Shown: piece by piece, positions 1-5,159 of the stretch | Layout: every line of letters starts with the position of its first letter | Position numbering within the stretch: the first letter of the stretch is position 1 | NCBI GenBank assembly: GCA_003564655.1 | Contig: PXES01000034.1 | Span: 1 to 10,806, forward strand | Direction: 5' to 3' | Length of the DNA: 10,806 nucleotides | DNA from: Paracoccaceae bacterium | Lineage (GTDB): Bacteria; Pseudomonadota; Alphaproteobacteria; Rhodobacterales; Rhodobacteraceae | The notes under the pieces: generated by a model | Told to the model about the DNA's origin: nothing | The model's input: only the letters and a program-made list of their open reading frames with translations | Databases searched by the model: none | Position numbers and translations under genes: made by a program

Positions 1-41
1 TGCTGATCATGTTCCCGCCGCTTGCGCTGGTGCTGCTCTAG
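1..41 (+). CDS. C-terminal end of a probable TRAP transporter large permease (DctM-like), cut by the window edge
   Basis: Reading from base 3, the first bases encode LIMFPPLALVLL followed by a TAG stop at 39-41. A hydrophobic tail with a Phe-Pro turn and Leu-rich end is what DctM-type TRAP permeases commonly have at their C-terminus. The stop lies 43 bp before the chosen start of the downstream amidohydrolase on the same strand, so the two are probably co-transcribed, with the permease importing the hydrolase's substrate. Only 12 residues are visible. The family call therefore rests on tail resemblance and gene context, and another membrane protein is possible. Confidence 0.45.
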   Translation, partial: LIMFPPLALVLL

Positions 42-75
42 GCGGGCACCGCGCAACTCCACCCTGACAATGAAC

Positions 76-79
76 GAGG
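76..79 (+). promoter_or_regulatory. Shine-Dalgarno GAGG deciding the amidohydrolase start
   Basis: GAGG at 76-79 sits 5 nt before the ATG at 85. The in-frame ATG at 70 overlaps this site and has no equally good purine-rich site in front, so 85 is preferred. Family members also begin close to this point. Confidence 0.55.
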
Positions 80-84
80 TTTCC

Positions 85-1455
85 ATGCCACACACACTGA
101 TCCGCAATGCCGCCATCGTGTCGGTTGATCCACAAATCGGCACCTTGAAGCGGGGTGATATCCTGATCGAGGATGATCGCATCATCGAGGTATCTGCCAG
201 CCCGATCACCGCGCCCGCAGGTGCCGATATCATCGAGGCCGAGGGCATGATCGCCATGCCCGGTTTCGTGAATGCGCATATCCACACATGGCAGACAGGG
301 CTGCGCGGGGTTGCCGCGGACTGGACCATCCCGCATTACCTGAAAGCGATGCATGCCGGGCTGGCGACCCTGTTCATGCCCGATGACATCCGCATCGCCA
401 ACCGCATGGGGGCGCTGTATCAGCTCTATTCCGGCACCACGACCATGGCGGACTGGTGCCATAACAATCCGACCGACGATCATAGCCATGCCGCCATCGA
501 CGGGTTGGAAAGCACGGGTGTGCGGGCCGTCTTTCTGCATGGCTCGCCCAAGCCCGACCCCAAGCCCGGTCAACCCCATTTCAGCGAAGTGCCAATGCCC
601 CGCGATCGGGTAGAGGCGCTGCGCAAGGGGCGGCTTGCTGCGGATGAGGGGCTTGTCACCATGGGGCTCGCAATCCTAGGGCCGCAGATGAGCGTCCAGG
701 AGGTCTGCAATCATGATTTCCGTCTTGCCCGCGATCTGGGTTTGGTCGCCAGCATGCATGTCAGCGGCAAGATGCTGGCGCACAAGGGATTCCAGAAGCT
801 GCATGAGCAGGGACTGTTGGGTTCACAATTCAACATCGTGCATGGCAACGGGCTGGATGACGAGGATGTCGATCTTGTCGTGGCTCAGGGCTTGAGCGTC
901 ACCCCCACCATCGAGATCGAGATGCAGATGGGCTTCGGTGACGGTCTGACATCGCGGGTAAGGGCGCGGGGCGGCAACGCGCAGCTATCTGTCGGCTCGG
1001 ATGTCGAGTCCGGGATCGCCGCAGAGATGTTCACGGTCACCCGCATGACCCTTCAGGCTGCCCGTCATGAAGACAATCTCGCGCATCGCGCCGTGCACGG
1101 CGTCGCCCCCGATCAAGTCAGCATCCGCACGGAAGAAGCGCTCGAATGGGCCACCATGGGCGGTGCGCGCATGCTTGGGATGGAGAAGCGGATCGGTTCG
1201 CTGACTCCGGGCAAGCAGGCGGATATCACTCTGATTGGGACGCAACGGCTCAACATGGTTCCGGTACATGACCCGGTTGCGTCAATCGTGTTTCACGCCA
1301 ATGCTGCGGACGTCGATACAGTCATGGTCGCAGGCAAGGTGAAAAAACGCGGCGGGCAACTCGTCGCACCCCCTTCGGATGCCGACATTGCAGAGCTTGT
1401 TCGTTCCGGCGAGCGGATCGTGCGCGATTTCAATGCGCGGATGGCAGCGGCCTGA
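85..1455 (+). CDS. Amidohydrolase, cytosine deaminase/TrzA-AtzA (chlorohydrolase) type
   Basis: A 456-aa metal-dependent hydrolase expected to act in the cytoplasm on a deaminable or dechlorinatable ring or amine substrate. The metal-binding set of the superfamily is visible: HxH at H65/H67 within PGFVNAHIHTWQ, H225 in SMHVSGK, H253 in VHGNG and D306 in VGSDVES. The N-terminal strands (residues 1-60) and the C-terminal TPGKQADITLI segment (about 374-384) form the usual composite beta-sandwich domain around the TIM barrel. Length is normal for the family. The start at 85 is chosen for its GAGG ribosome site; 70 is the alternative. It follows the tail of a probable TRAP permease by 43 bp, suggesting an uptake and catabolism operon. 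Family assignment is firm, but substrate specificity (cytosine, S-adenosylhomocysteine, guanine or triazine analogues) cannot be deduced. Confidence 0.9.
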   Translation: MPHTLIRNAAIVSVDPQIGTLKRGDILIEDDRIIEVSASPITAPAGADIIEAEGMIAMPGFVNAHIHTWQTGLRGVAADWTIPHYLKAMHAGLATLFMPDDIRIANRMGALYQLYSGTTTMADWCHNNPTDDHSHAAIDGLESTGVRAVFLHGSPKPDPKPGQPHFSEVPMPRDRVEALRKGRLAADEGLVTMGLAILGPQMSVQEVCNHDFRLARDLGLVASMHVSGKMLAHKGFQKLHEQGLLGSQFNIVHGNGLDDEDVDLVVAQGLSVTPTIEIEMQMGFGDGLTSRVRARGGNAQLSVGSDVESGIAAEMFTVTRMTLQAARHEDNLAHRAVHGVAPDQVSIRTEEALEWATMGGARMLGMEKRIGSLTPGKQADITLIGTQRLNMVPVHDPVASIVFHANAADVDTVMVAGKVKKRGGQLVAPPSDADIAELVRSGERIVRDFNARMAAA

Positions 1456-1462
1456 AGTGAAC

Positions 1463-1536
1463 GCCCCTGTGCCGACCTTCCCCGTCTGCAATCGGGCGGG
1501 GGGGGCTCCTGCGTGGCGGCGCAACTACACAGGGGC
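1463..1536. repeat. 9-bp perfect inverted repeat GCCCCTGTG / CACAGGGGC
   Basis: The arms are at 1463-1471 and 1528-1536, separated by 56 bp that includes an 8-G run. The left arm begins 8 bp after the amidohydrolase stop. No T tract follows, so it is not a standard intrinsic terminator. It could be the ends of a tiny decayed element or a long-range hairpin closing the transcript. Only the repeat itself is certain. Confidence 0.5.
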
Positions 1537-1718
1537 TCTCCAAGGACCTTTGCACGAGTTCGGCGCAGGCCTCGCAAGGGCCACCCCATGAGGCACGAAA
1601 CCGGTGGCGACCACGGCGTCTCGCTGGTCGCCACCGGCGCAGGCCTTGCCGCCATAGGCGTCGAGGCCGAGAACGCGACCCCCGCACCCACCGACGCCGA
1701 CGCGGCGCCAGGGGCGTG

Positions 1719-1893
1719 TCAGCTTCGGTGGCAGGTCTTGCGCTGTTCGCATCGGTTTTTCGCAGCCGTGGTCCGCGCCAGACGCTCGTCGATGTCGTGC
1801 TGGAGGGTTGCCAGCAGCTCGACGGGCAACAGTGCGATATCATGCGGGCTGAGGCCCGGCAGGTTGTCAGGGGTGGGGGTGTTCTCGGGAATG
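1719..1893 (-). pseudogene. Possible N-terminal remnant of a Rhodobacteraceae prophage protein
   Basis: On the minus strand the frame reads NLPGLSPHDIALLPVELL and then TLQHDIDERLARTTAAKNR before ending at a stop near 1719. From memory, small prophage proteins of Rhodobacteraceae begin with a similar pattern: a Leu/Pro-rich SPxxIAxLPxxLLAxLQ segment, then a charged helix ending in AK-x-x. Those proteins continue much further, so this would be a truncated copy lacking its C-terminal part. There is no convincing start codon, and the frame upstream of about 1893 looks like noise. The call is tentative; chance resemblance in high-G+C DNA is possible. Confidence 0.25.
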
Positions 1894-2214
1894 GCTGCGC
1901 GAGGACGGTCTCGACACCGACCTGCGCCATGGCGTGCTCGGCGCGCGGGCCAGTCTGATGACGCCCGCGAACCCGACCATCCGCGTCCCGGAGAGGATGA
2001 GAAATCGTCCAGCACGGTGGACCGATAGAACCAGCCTCAAACCTGCTTCTCTCAGCCGCGGCGCTCGTAGCAACCGCCCTGTTCTGGCTGTGAATGTCGG
2101 TGAGCCCAAACCTTAGTACACACCTTTCAAGCAACCCCTCTGAAAACCGCGATCGCAATGCGCCTTCAAGCGCGCGGTATCTCCTGGTGACCACCCTGTC
2201 GGCGCTGTGACCTG

Positions 2215-2263
2215 AACCCATGGTCGGATGTAATCCTGAGCATGATACGCATGCCCATGGGTT
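2215..2263. repeat. Compound palindrome: AACCCATGG / CCATGGGTT arms with inner GCATG / CATGC hairpin
   Basis: The outer arms are at 2215-2223 and 2255-2263, a perfect 9-bp inverted repeat. An inner hairpin, GCATG (2240-2244) and CATGC (2250-2254) with a 5-nt loop, abuts the right outer arm. The right arm overlaps the presumed outer end of the IS256-type remnant. The structure may be part of an old insertion target or IS end. Function is unknown. Confidence 0.45.
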
Positions 2264-2622
2264 GCGTCTCGAAAGTGGTGGAAATTCTCTGGCGGCGTCC
2301 TCCGAGCGGTGCGATTCAGGCCTGATCAGGCAGCGAGGTCAAGGGGCATGGGCTTGATCGGTTTGTCGAGGGTCTGCCACCCGTCCACCTTGCGCATTTT
2401 GATCTGACCGGAAGCCAGCAAGGCCCAGAGCAGCATCGGCACGGTTTCGGCGCAGGGCAGCACGGTCTGGGTCTTGATCCTTCGGTGGAACTCCTCGTTC
2501 AAGCGTTCGATGGCGTTGGTGGTCCGTGCCGCTTTCCATTGCGCCGGATCGAGCGGGGTGAAGGTGATCAGCCACTCCCCGGCTACTTCCAGGCTGTCGG
2601 CGACAGCCCTGCATTTCAGCCG
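2259..2622 (-). mobile_element. Remnant of an IS256-family insertion sequence (3' end only)
   Basis: The remnant holds the last third or less of an IS256-type transposase gene plus about 65 bp of non-coding end. Near 2260-2286 the sequence GGTTGCGTCTCGAAAGTGGT followed by GGAAATT resembles, from memory, the IS256-family termini with a GTGGTGxAAA core, so the outer IS end is placed near 2259. The other end is missing: at about 2622 transposase similarity stops and prophage sequence begins with no inverted repeat in between. The element therefore cannot move by itself. The exact terminus needs comparison with an intact copy. Confidence 0.65.
2326..2622 (-). pseudogene. IS256-family (mutator-type) transposase, C-terminal fragment
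   Basis: The minus-strand frame carries the highly conserved IS256 C-terminus: RLKCRAVADSLEVAG, then ARTTNAIERLNEEFHRRIKT, QTVLPCAETVPMLLWALLAS, and KVDGWQTL before a normal TGA stop. Intact transposases of this family are about 400 aa; only about 99 residues remain. The N-terminal DNA-binding part and most of the DDE catalytic core are absent, so the protein cannot transpose. Similarity starts at the Arg where family members usually have W-R-L-K, which places the break near 2622. The open frame runs on to 2658, but those residues belong to the neighbouring prophage gene read backwards. Confidence 0.9.
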
Positions 2623-2762
2623 AGCGCGCAGGCCGTGCTGCGGAGCGGCTCGAAACACTGGAGCGCAACGATGTCATCCACCGCCAGATGCTGGACGCGG
2701 CCAGCCGCCGCCCTCGCAGCCGCGACGAACTTCTTGACCGCCTGCGCGGGGGTGAGTTCTGA
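2622..2762 (+). pseudogene. C-terminal fragment of a prophage lysis-region (Rz/i-spanin-like) protein
   Basis: A plus-strand frame ending at TGA 2760-2762 reads ERAGRAAERLETLERNDV, then IHRQMLDAASRRPRSRDE and LLDRLRGGEF. The charged Leu/Glu/Arg periodicity suggests a coiled coil. The tail resembles, from memory, the last part of small helical proteins in the lysis regions of Rhodobacteraceae prophages, which are followed by an overlapping Rz1-like ORF exactly as here. The N-terminus, which would contain a membrane anchor, is missing because the IS256 remnant is fused to it at about 2622. There is no start codon left in frame. The lysis role is inferred from arrangement, not from a named domain. 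Confidence 0.5.
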
Positions 2763-2926
2763 CGCCCCGCCCGGCGCCTGCCCGCCCGTGGTGGCGTACA
2801 GCCAGGCCGAGCAGGCGCGCGTGGCGGGAGAAGTGGCGGCGCTGCCCGAGGGGGGCGTTGATCCCGGACTGGCTCGCCGATTACGCTGTGCTGCGCGATC
2901 AGGCGCGAGCGTGCGCGGGACGATAG
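2752..2926 (+). pseudogene. Frameshifted Rz1-like small prophage protein
   Basis: From a GTG at 2752, overlapping the Rz-like stop, the frame reads SSDAPPGACPPVVAYSQAEQ and on to AALPEGG. It then loses sense. One base over, the sequence continues convincingly as ALIPDWLADYAVLRDQARAC-AGR and stops at TAG 2924-2926. Removing one G from the six-G run at 2850-2855 rejoins the halves as EGALIPDW, giving a protein of about 57 aa. Small CPPVV-containing proteins ending in DYAVLRDQARAC are, from memory, typical partners of the upstream lysis gene in Rhodobacteraceae prophages. An alternative upstream start with an LTAC lipobox-like stretch exists in the same frame, but it would overlap deeply with the preceding gene. 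Either decay or a sequencing error in the homopolymer explains the shift. Confidence 0.5.
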
Positions 2927-2983
2927 CCTGGAACCCCGTTCGAAATCGTGGCGCGATTGCGGGCATCCGGCTATTCTCGCCTG

Positions 2984-3340
2984 ATGAACAAGGACGACGA
3001 AAAGGGCATTGCCGCGAGGCTGGCCAGGATCATGGCCATGTTCTGCGTGCGCAACACGCAGCTGGAGACTCTGCATTCCGGACTGACTCCCGTCACCCGA
3101 ACCGGCGATTATTCTGATGTCTTCGTGGTGGACGCAGACGGCAGGCGCATCCCGTGGTCGGAGGTCTCGCGCATTGACGACGCCGAGATGCGCCAGCTGA
3201 CGCAGGAAATCGTCAACCGCCTCTACACCTTCCATCTCGAAGCCAACGATCCCAAGCTGCAGGCGACCATCGAGCGCTGGATGGGCGTCGCGGCGAAATC
3301 GGACGAGCCGGAAGCAGGGTGCGTAGAAGTTCGCCGTTAG
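2984..3340 (+). CDS. Conserved protein of unknown function, likely prophage- or mobile-element-borne
   Basis: A soluble 118-aa protein with no signal peptide or membrane segment. It starts with a helical IAARLARIMAMFCVRNTQLE segment (residues about 9-28). A central part follows with TPVTRTGDYSDVFVVDADGR (about 34-53) and IPWSEVSRIDDAEMRQL, then a C-terminal region rich in charged residues. Similar proteins occur, as far as I recall, in Rhodobacteraceae mobile elements; I know no characterised function. ATG 2984 is chosen because MNKDDEK is the expected N-terminus, although no good ribosome site precedes it; GTG 2948 is an alternative adding 12 residues. It lies 57 bp after the broken Rz1-like gene on the same strand and so probably belonged to the same prophage. 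The final 10 residues look less ordered, and slight C-terminal damage is possible. Confidence 0.7.
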   Translation: MNKDDEKGIAARLARIMAMFCVRNTQLETLHSGLTPVTRTGDYSDVFVVDADGRRIPWSEVSRIDDAEMRQLTQEIVNRLYTFHLEANDPKLQATIERWMGVAAKSDEPEAGCVEVRR

Positions 3341-3429
3341 GCGCTTCCCTCACAAACCATCTGTTGTCATGCGACCTTCTAGAAATAAACGACAGACGCA
3401 ATGTTGTCTGCGTGCTCAGTCCCTGAATC

Positions 3430-3457
3430 TGCAGGCTTTCCCTGCAAGATTTCTTCT
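3430..3457 (+). terminator. Weak intrinsic-terminator candidate after the unknown 118-aa gene
   Basis: TGCAGG (3430-3435), a 5-nt CTTTC loop and CCTGCA (3441-3446) make a perfect 6-bp stem, followed by the T-rich AAGATTTCTTCT. The stem is short and the T tract interrupted, so termination would be modest. It would insulate hemN from the mobile-element remnants. Confidence 0.3.
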
Positions 3458-3519
3458 CTCACGCCTTTGGCCCGCAACCTTGTCGTCCGGAGACATGGCC
3501 CGGCTGCAGGGCGATACGG

Positions 3520-3533
3520 TTGATCCATGTCAA
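3520..3533 (+). promoter_or_regulatory. FNR/Dnr-type box upstream of hemN
   Basis: TTGATCCATGTCAA matches the FNR-family consensus TTGAT-N4-ATCAA at 9 of 10 specified bases. Its centre is at 3526.5. A -10-like TTTAAG lies at 3555-3560, giving a predicted start near 3567-3568, so the box would be centred about 41 bp upstream: the classic class II activating position. The hemN ATG is about 65 bp further on. FNR control of hemN is established in related bacteria such as Rhodobacter, where FnrL acts on hemN-type genes; here it is inferred from the site. Confidence 0.75.
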
Positions 3534-3632
3534 TGCAGCCTGACGCATTGAGGATTTAAGTCGATCATACACAGCCCTGTCTGGGTCCGACTTCCGTACC
3601 TGCCCCATTACCCCGGCCCGAAAGGCCCGCTT

Positions 3633-4982
3633 ATGGATCCCGTGCTCGACCGCTACGCCCGCCGCGCCTCGCCGCGTTACACAAGTTATCCGACCGCGCC
3701 GCAATTCGGCCCGGACGTCGATGAAGCCTGTTATCGGGGCTGGCTGGCTGCGCTGGACCCTTCCGCGCCGGTCTCGCTCTATCTGCATGTGCCCTTCTGC
3801 CGGCAGATGTGCTGGTATTGCGGCTGCAACATGAAGCTGGCCTCGAAATACCAGCCCGTGGCCGACTATGTGCAGACGCTGCGCAAGGAGGTCGCGCTGA
3901 CCGCCGATGCGCTGCCCGGGCGCATGGCGGTTTCGCATCTGCACTGGGGCGGCGGCACGCCCACGGCGCTGTCGCCCGATGATCTGGCAACGGTGATGGA
4001 CGAGGTCCGCGCGCGTTGGGATTTCACCGAAGACGCCGAGATCGCCATCGAAAGCGACCCCCGCACGCTGACCCCCGAGATGGCGGCCCGCATCGGCGCG
4101 CTTGCCTTCACCCGGGCCAGTTTCGGCGTGCAGGAATTCGACCCGAAAGTGCAAAAGGCCATCAACCGGGTGCAACCCCCCGCGATGGTGCGCGAGTCAG
4201 TGGAGCAGTTGCGCGCGGGCGGCGTTTCGGGGATCAACTTCGACCTGATCTATGGCCTGCCCTATCAGACGGTCGAGAGCCTCGTGGAAACGGTGAAACT
4301 CAGCGCCGGGATGCGCCCGAACCGGGTGGCGCTGTTCGGTTATGCGCATGTGCCCTGGATGGCGAAGAACCAGCGCATGATCCCCGAAGATGCCCTGCCG
4401 GGGGCCGAGGAACGCGCCGCGCAGGCCAGCGCCGCGGCCGAGGCGCTGGCCGCCGAGGGCTATGTCGCCATCGGGCTGGACCATTTCGCCCTGCCTGATG
4501 ACGATCTGGCGATTGCGGCACGCGACGGGTGGCTGCGGCGCAATTTCCAAGGCTACACCACCGATCAGGCCGAGACGCTGATCGGCCTCGGCGCGACCTC
4601 GATCGGGCGCACGCCCTCGGGGTATCTACAGAATATCGCCGAGACCGGCGCCTGGGCGCGCGCGGTCGAGGCGGGGCGCCTGCCAGTGGCCAAGGGACGC
4701 GCCTTCATCGGCGAGGACCGGTTGCGCGGCGAGGTGATCGAGCGGCTGATGTGCCACGGGCAGGTCGACGCCGACGCGATCGGCGCGAAACATGGCGCGC
4801 CTGCCGGTTGGTGGCGCGACGCGGCGGGCACCTTGACCGAGATGCAGCGCGACGGGCTGGTTGCGGTAAATGCGGGACAGGTCTCGGTGACAGACCGGGG
4901 CCGCCCGTTGCTGCGCCTCGCGGCGGCGGCGTTCGATACCTATCTGGCGGACAGCAAGGCCCGGCATTCCGTCGCAGTCTGA
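3633..4982 (+). CDS. hemN: Oxygen-independent coproporphyrinogen III dehydrogenase (HemN)
   Basis: A 449-aa radical-SAM enzyme that converts coproporphyrinogen III to protoporphyrinogen IX without oxygen, in the cytoplasm. The [4Fe-4S] motif is C56-x3-C60-x2-C63 followed by C65 (HVPFCRQMCWYCGC), as in true HemN. The N-terminal PRYTSYPTA motif (residues 14-22), HWGGGTPT (104-111) and YGYAHVP-like FGYAHVPWMAKNQRMI also mark HemN rather than the haem chaperone HemW. The C-terminal domain ends in VTDRGRPLLRLAAAAFDTYL. Length is close to the E. coli protein (457 aa). GAAAGG at 3620-3625 precedes the ATG by 7 nt. A good FNR-type box about 100 bp upstream predicts induction under low oxygen. It is followed by nnrS on the same strand after 177 bp, which suits haem supply for denitrification. 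Confidence 0.96.
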   Translation: MDPVLDRYARRASPRYTSYPTAPQFGPDVDEACYRGWLAALDPSAPVSLYLHVPFCRQMCWYCGCNMKLASKYQPVADYVQTLRKEVALTADALPGRMAVSHLHWGGGTPTALSPDDLATVMDEVRARWDFTEDAEIAIESDPRTLTPEMAARIGALAFTRASFGVQEFDPKVQKAINRVQPPAMVRESVEQLRAGGVSGINFDLIYGLPYQTVESLVETVKLSAGMRPNRVALFGYAHVPWMAKNQRMIPEDALPGAEERAAQASAAAEALAAEGYVAIGLDHFALPDDDLAIAARDGWLRRNFQGYTTDQAETLIGLGATSIGRTPSGYLQNIAETGAWARAVEAGRLPVAKGRAFIGEDRLRGEVIERLMCHGQVDADAIGAKHGAPAGWWRDAAGTLTEMQRDGLVAVNAGQVSVTDRGRPLLRLAAAAFDTYLADSKARHSVAV

Positions 4983-5074
4983 GCCCGCCGTTCAGGCAGC
5001 ACAGCCGCCATCTTGGCGTCCTCTGCACCGAATTCCCGGGCATGCATGGTCCAAGACAGCCGGAATTATAATTT

Positions 5075-5101
5075 CCGACCATTTCTGTCGGTTTATCATT
5101 T
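5075..5101 (+). terminator. Possible hairpin terminator between hemN and nnrS
   Basis: CCGAC (5075-5079) and GTCGG (5087-5091) form a 5-bp stem with a 7-nt loop, followed by TTTATCATTT. Directly upstream is CGGAA-N7-TTCCG (5061-5077), and AGACAG/CTGTC arms (5054-5059/5085-5089) could form a competing fold. The stem is weak, so the call is tentative. The separate FNR box before nnrS supports an independent transcription unit after this point. Confidence 0.3.
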
Positions 5102-5116
5102 ACGTGCTGCCCTCGC

Positions 5117-5130
5117 TTGATTATCGTCAA
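5117..5130 (+). promoter_or_regulatory. FNR/Dnr/NnrR-type box upstream of nnrS
   Basis: TTGATTATCGTCAA matches TTGAT-N4-ATCAA at 9 of 10 specified bases. The site ends 29 nt before the chosen nnrS ATG (5160). A class II activator at -41.5 would put the transcription start near 5165, inside the ORF, and no clear -10 is visible at the matching distance. The box is therefore convincing as a sequence, but its geometry is unusual. NO- and anaerobiosis-responsive regulators of this family control nnr genes in related denitrifiers. Confidence 0.7.
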
Positions 5131-5159
5131 GTCTGACGGTGCCACGGAGACTCAGCCAG

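Larger units (their letters stand above)
1456..2258. other. About 800-bp region with no intact gene; degenerate mobile-element DNA
   Basis: No frame here gives a protein I recognise as complete. The open frames on both strands are Arg/Ala/Pro-rich, as random frames in high-G+C DNA are. What can be seen is a 9-bp inverted repeat (1463-1471/1528-1536), an 8-G run near 1498-1505, a short stretch on the minus strand that resembles the start of a Rhodobacteraceae prophage protein (about 1719-1893), and a compound palindrome at 2215-2263. Position between an operon end and an IS/prophage remnant suggests decayed insertion material. Confidence 0.55.

Noticed and set aside
1430..2221. 263-aa minus-strand open frame in the gene-poor region
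   Set aside because: It is low-complexity Arg/Ser/Pro-rich with no recognisable segment, and overlaps the amidohydrolase end. Better explained by high G+C.
2485..3117. 210-aa plus-strand open frame treated as one protein
   Set aside because: It is a patchwork: antisense to the transposase at first, then the Rz1-like gene in its true frame, then out of frame after the extra G. It is not a single gene.
2339..3235. 298-aa minus-strand open frame
   Set aside because: Its C-terminal end is the transposase region in the wrong frame, and the rest is antisense to the Rz-like, Rz1-like and 118-aa genes. Its Arg/Pro/Ser-rich composition is typical of shadow frames.
4529..5071. 180-aa plus-strand open frame overlapping the hemN 3' end
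   Set aside because: Arg/Gly-rich shadow of hemN in another frame. Only the last 30 or so codons are outside hemN and they carry no recognisable signal.
5067..5072. Perfect TATAAT as a -10 box for nnrS
   Set aside because: No -35-like sequence stands about 17 bp upstream, and it lies inside an inverted repeat (CGGAA-N7-TTCCG) before a hairpin. A chance match is as likely, though a cryptic promoter is not excluded.
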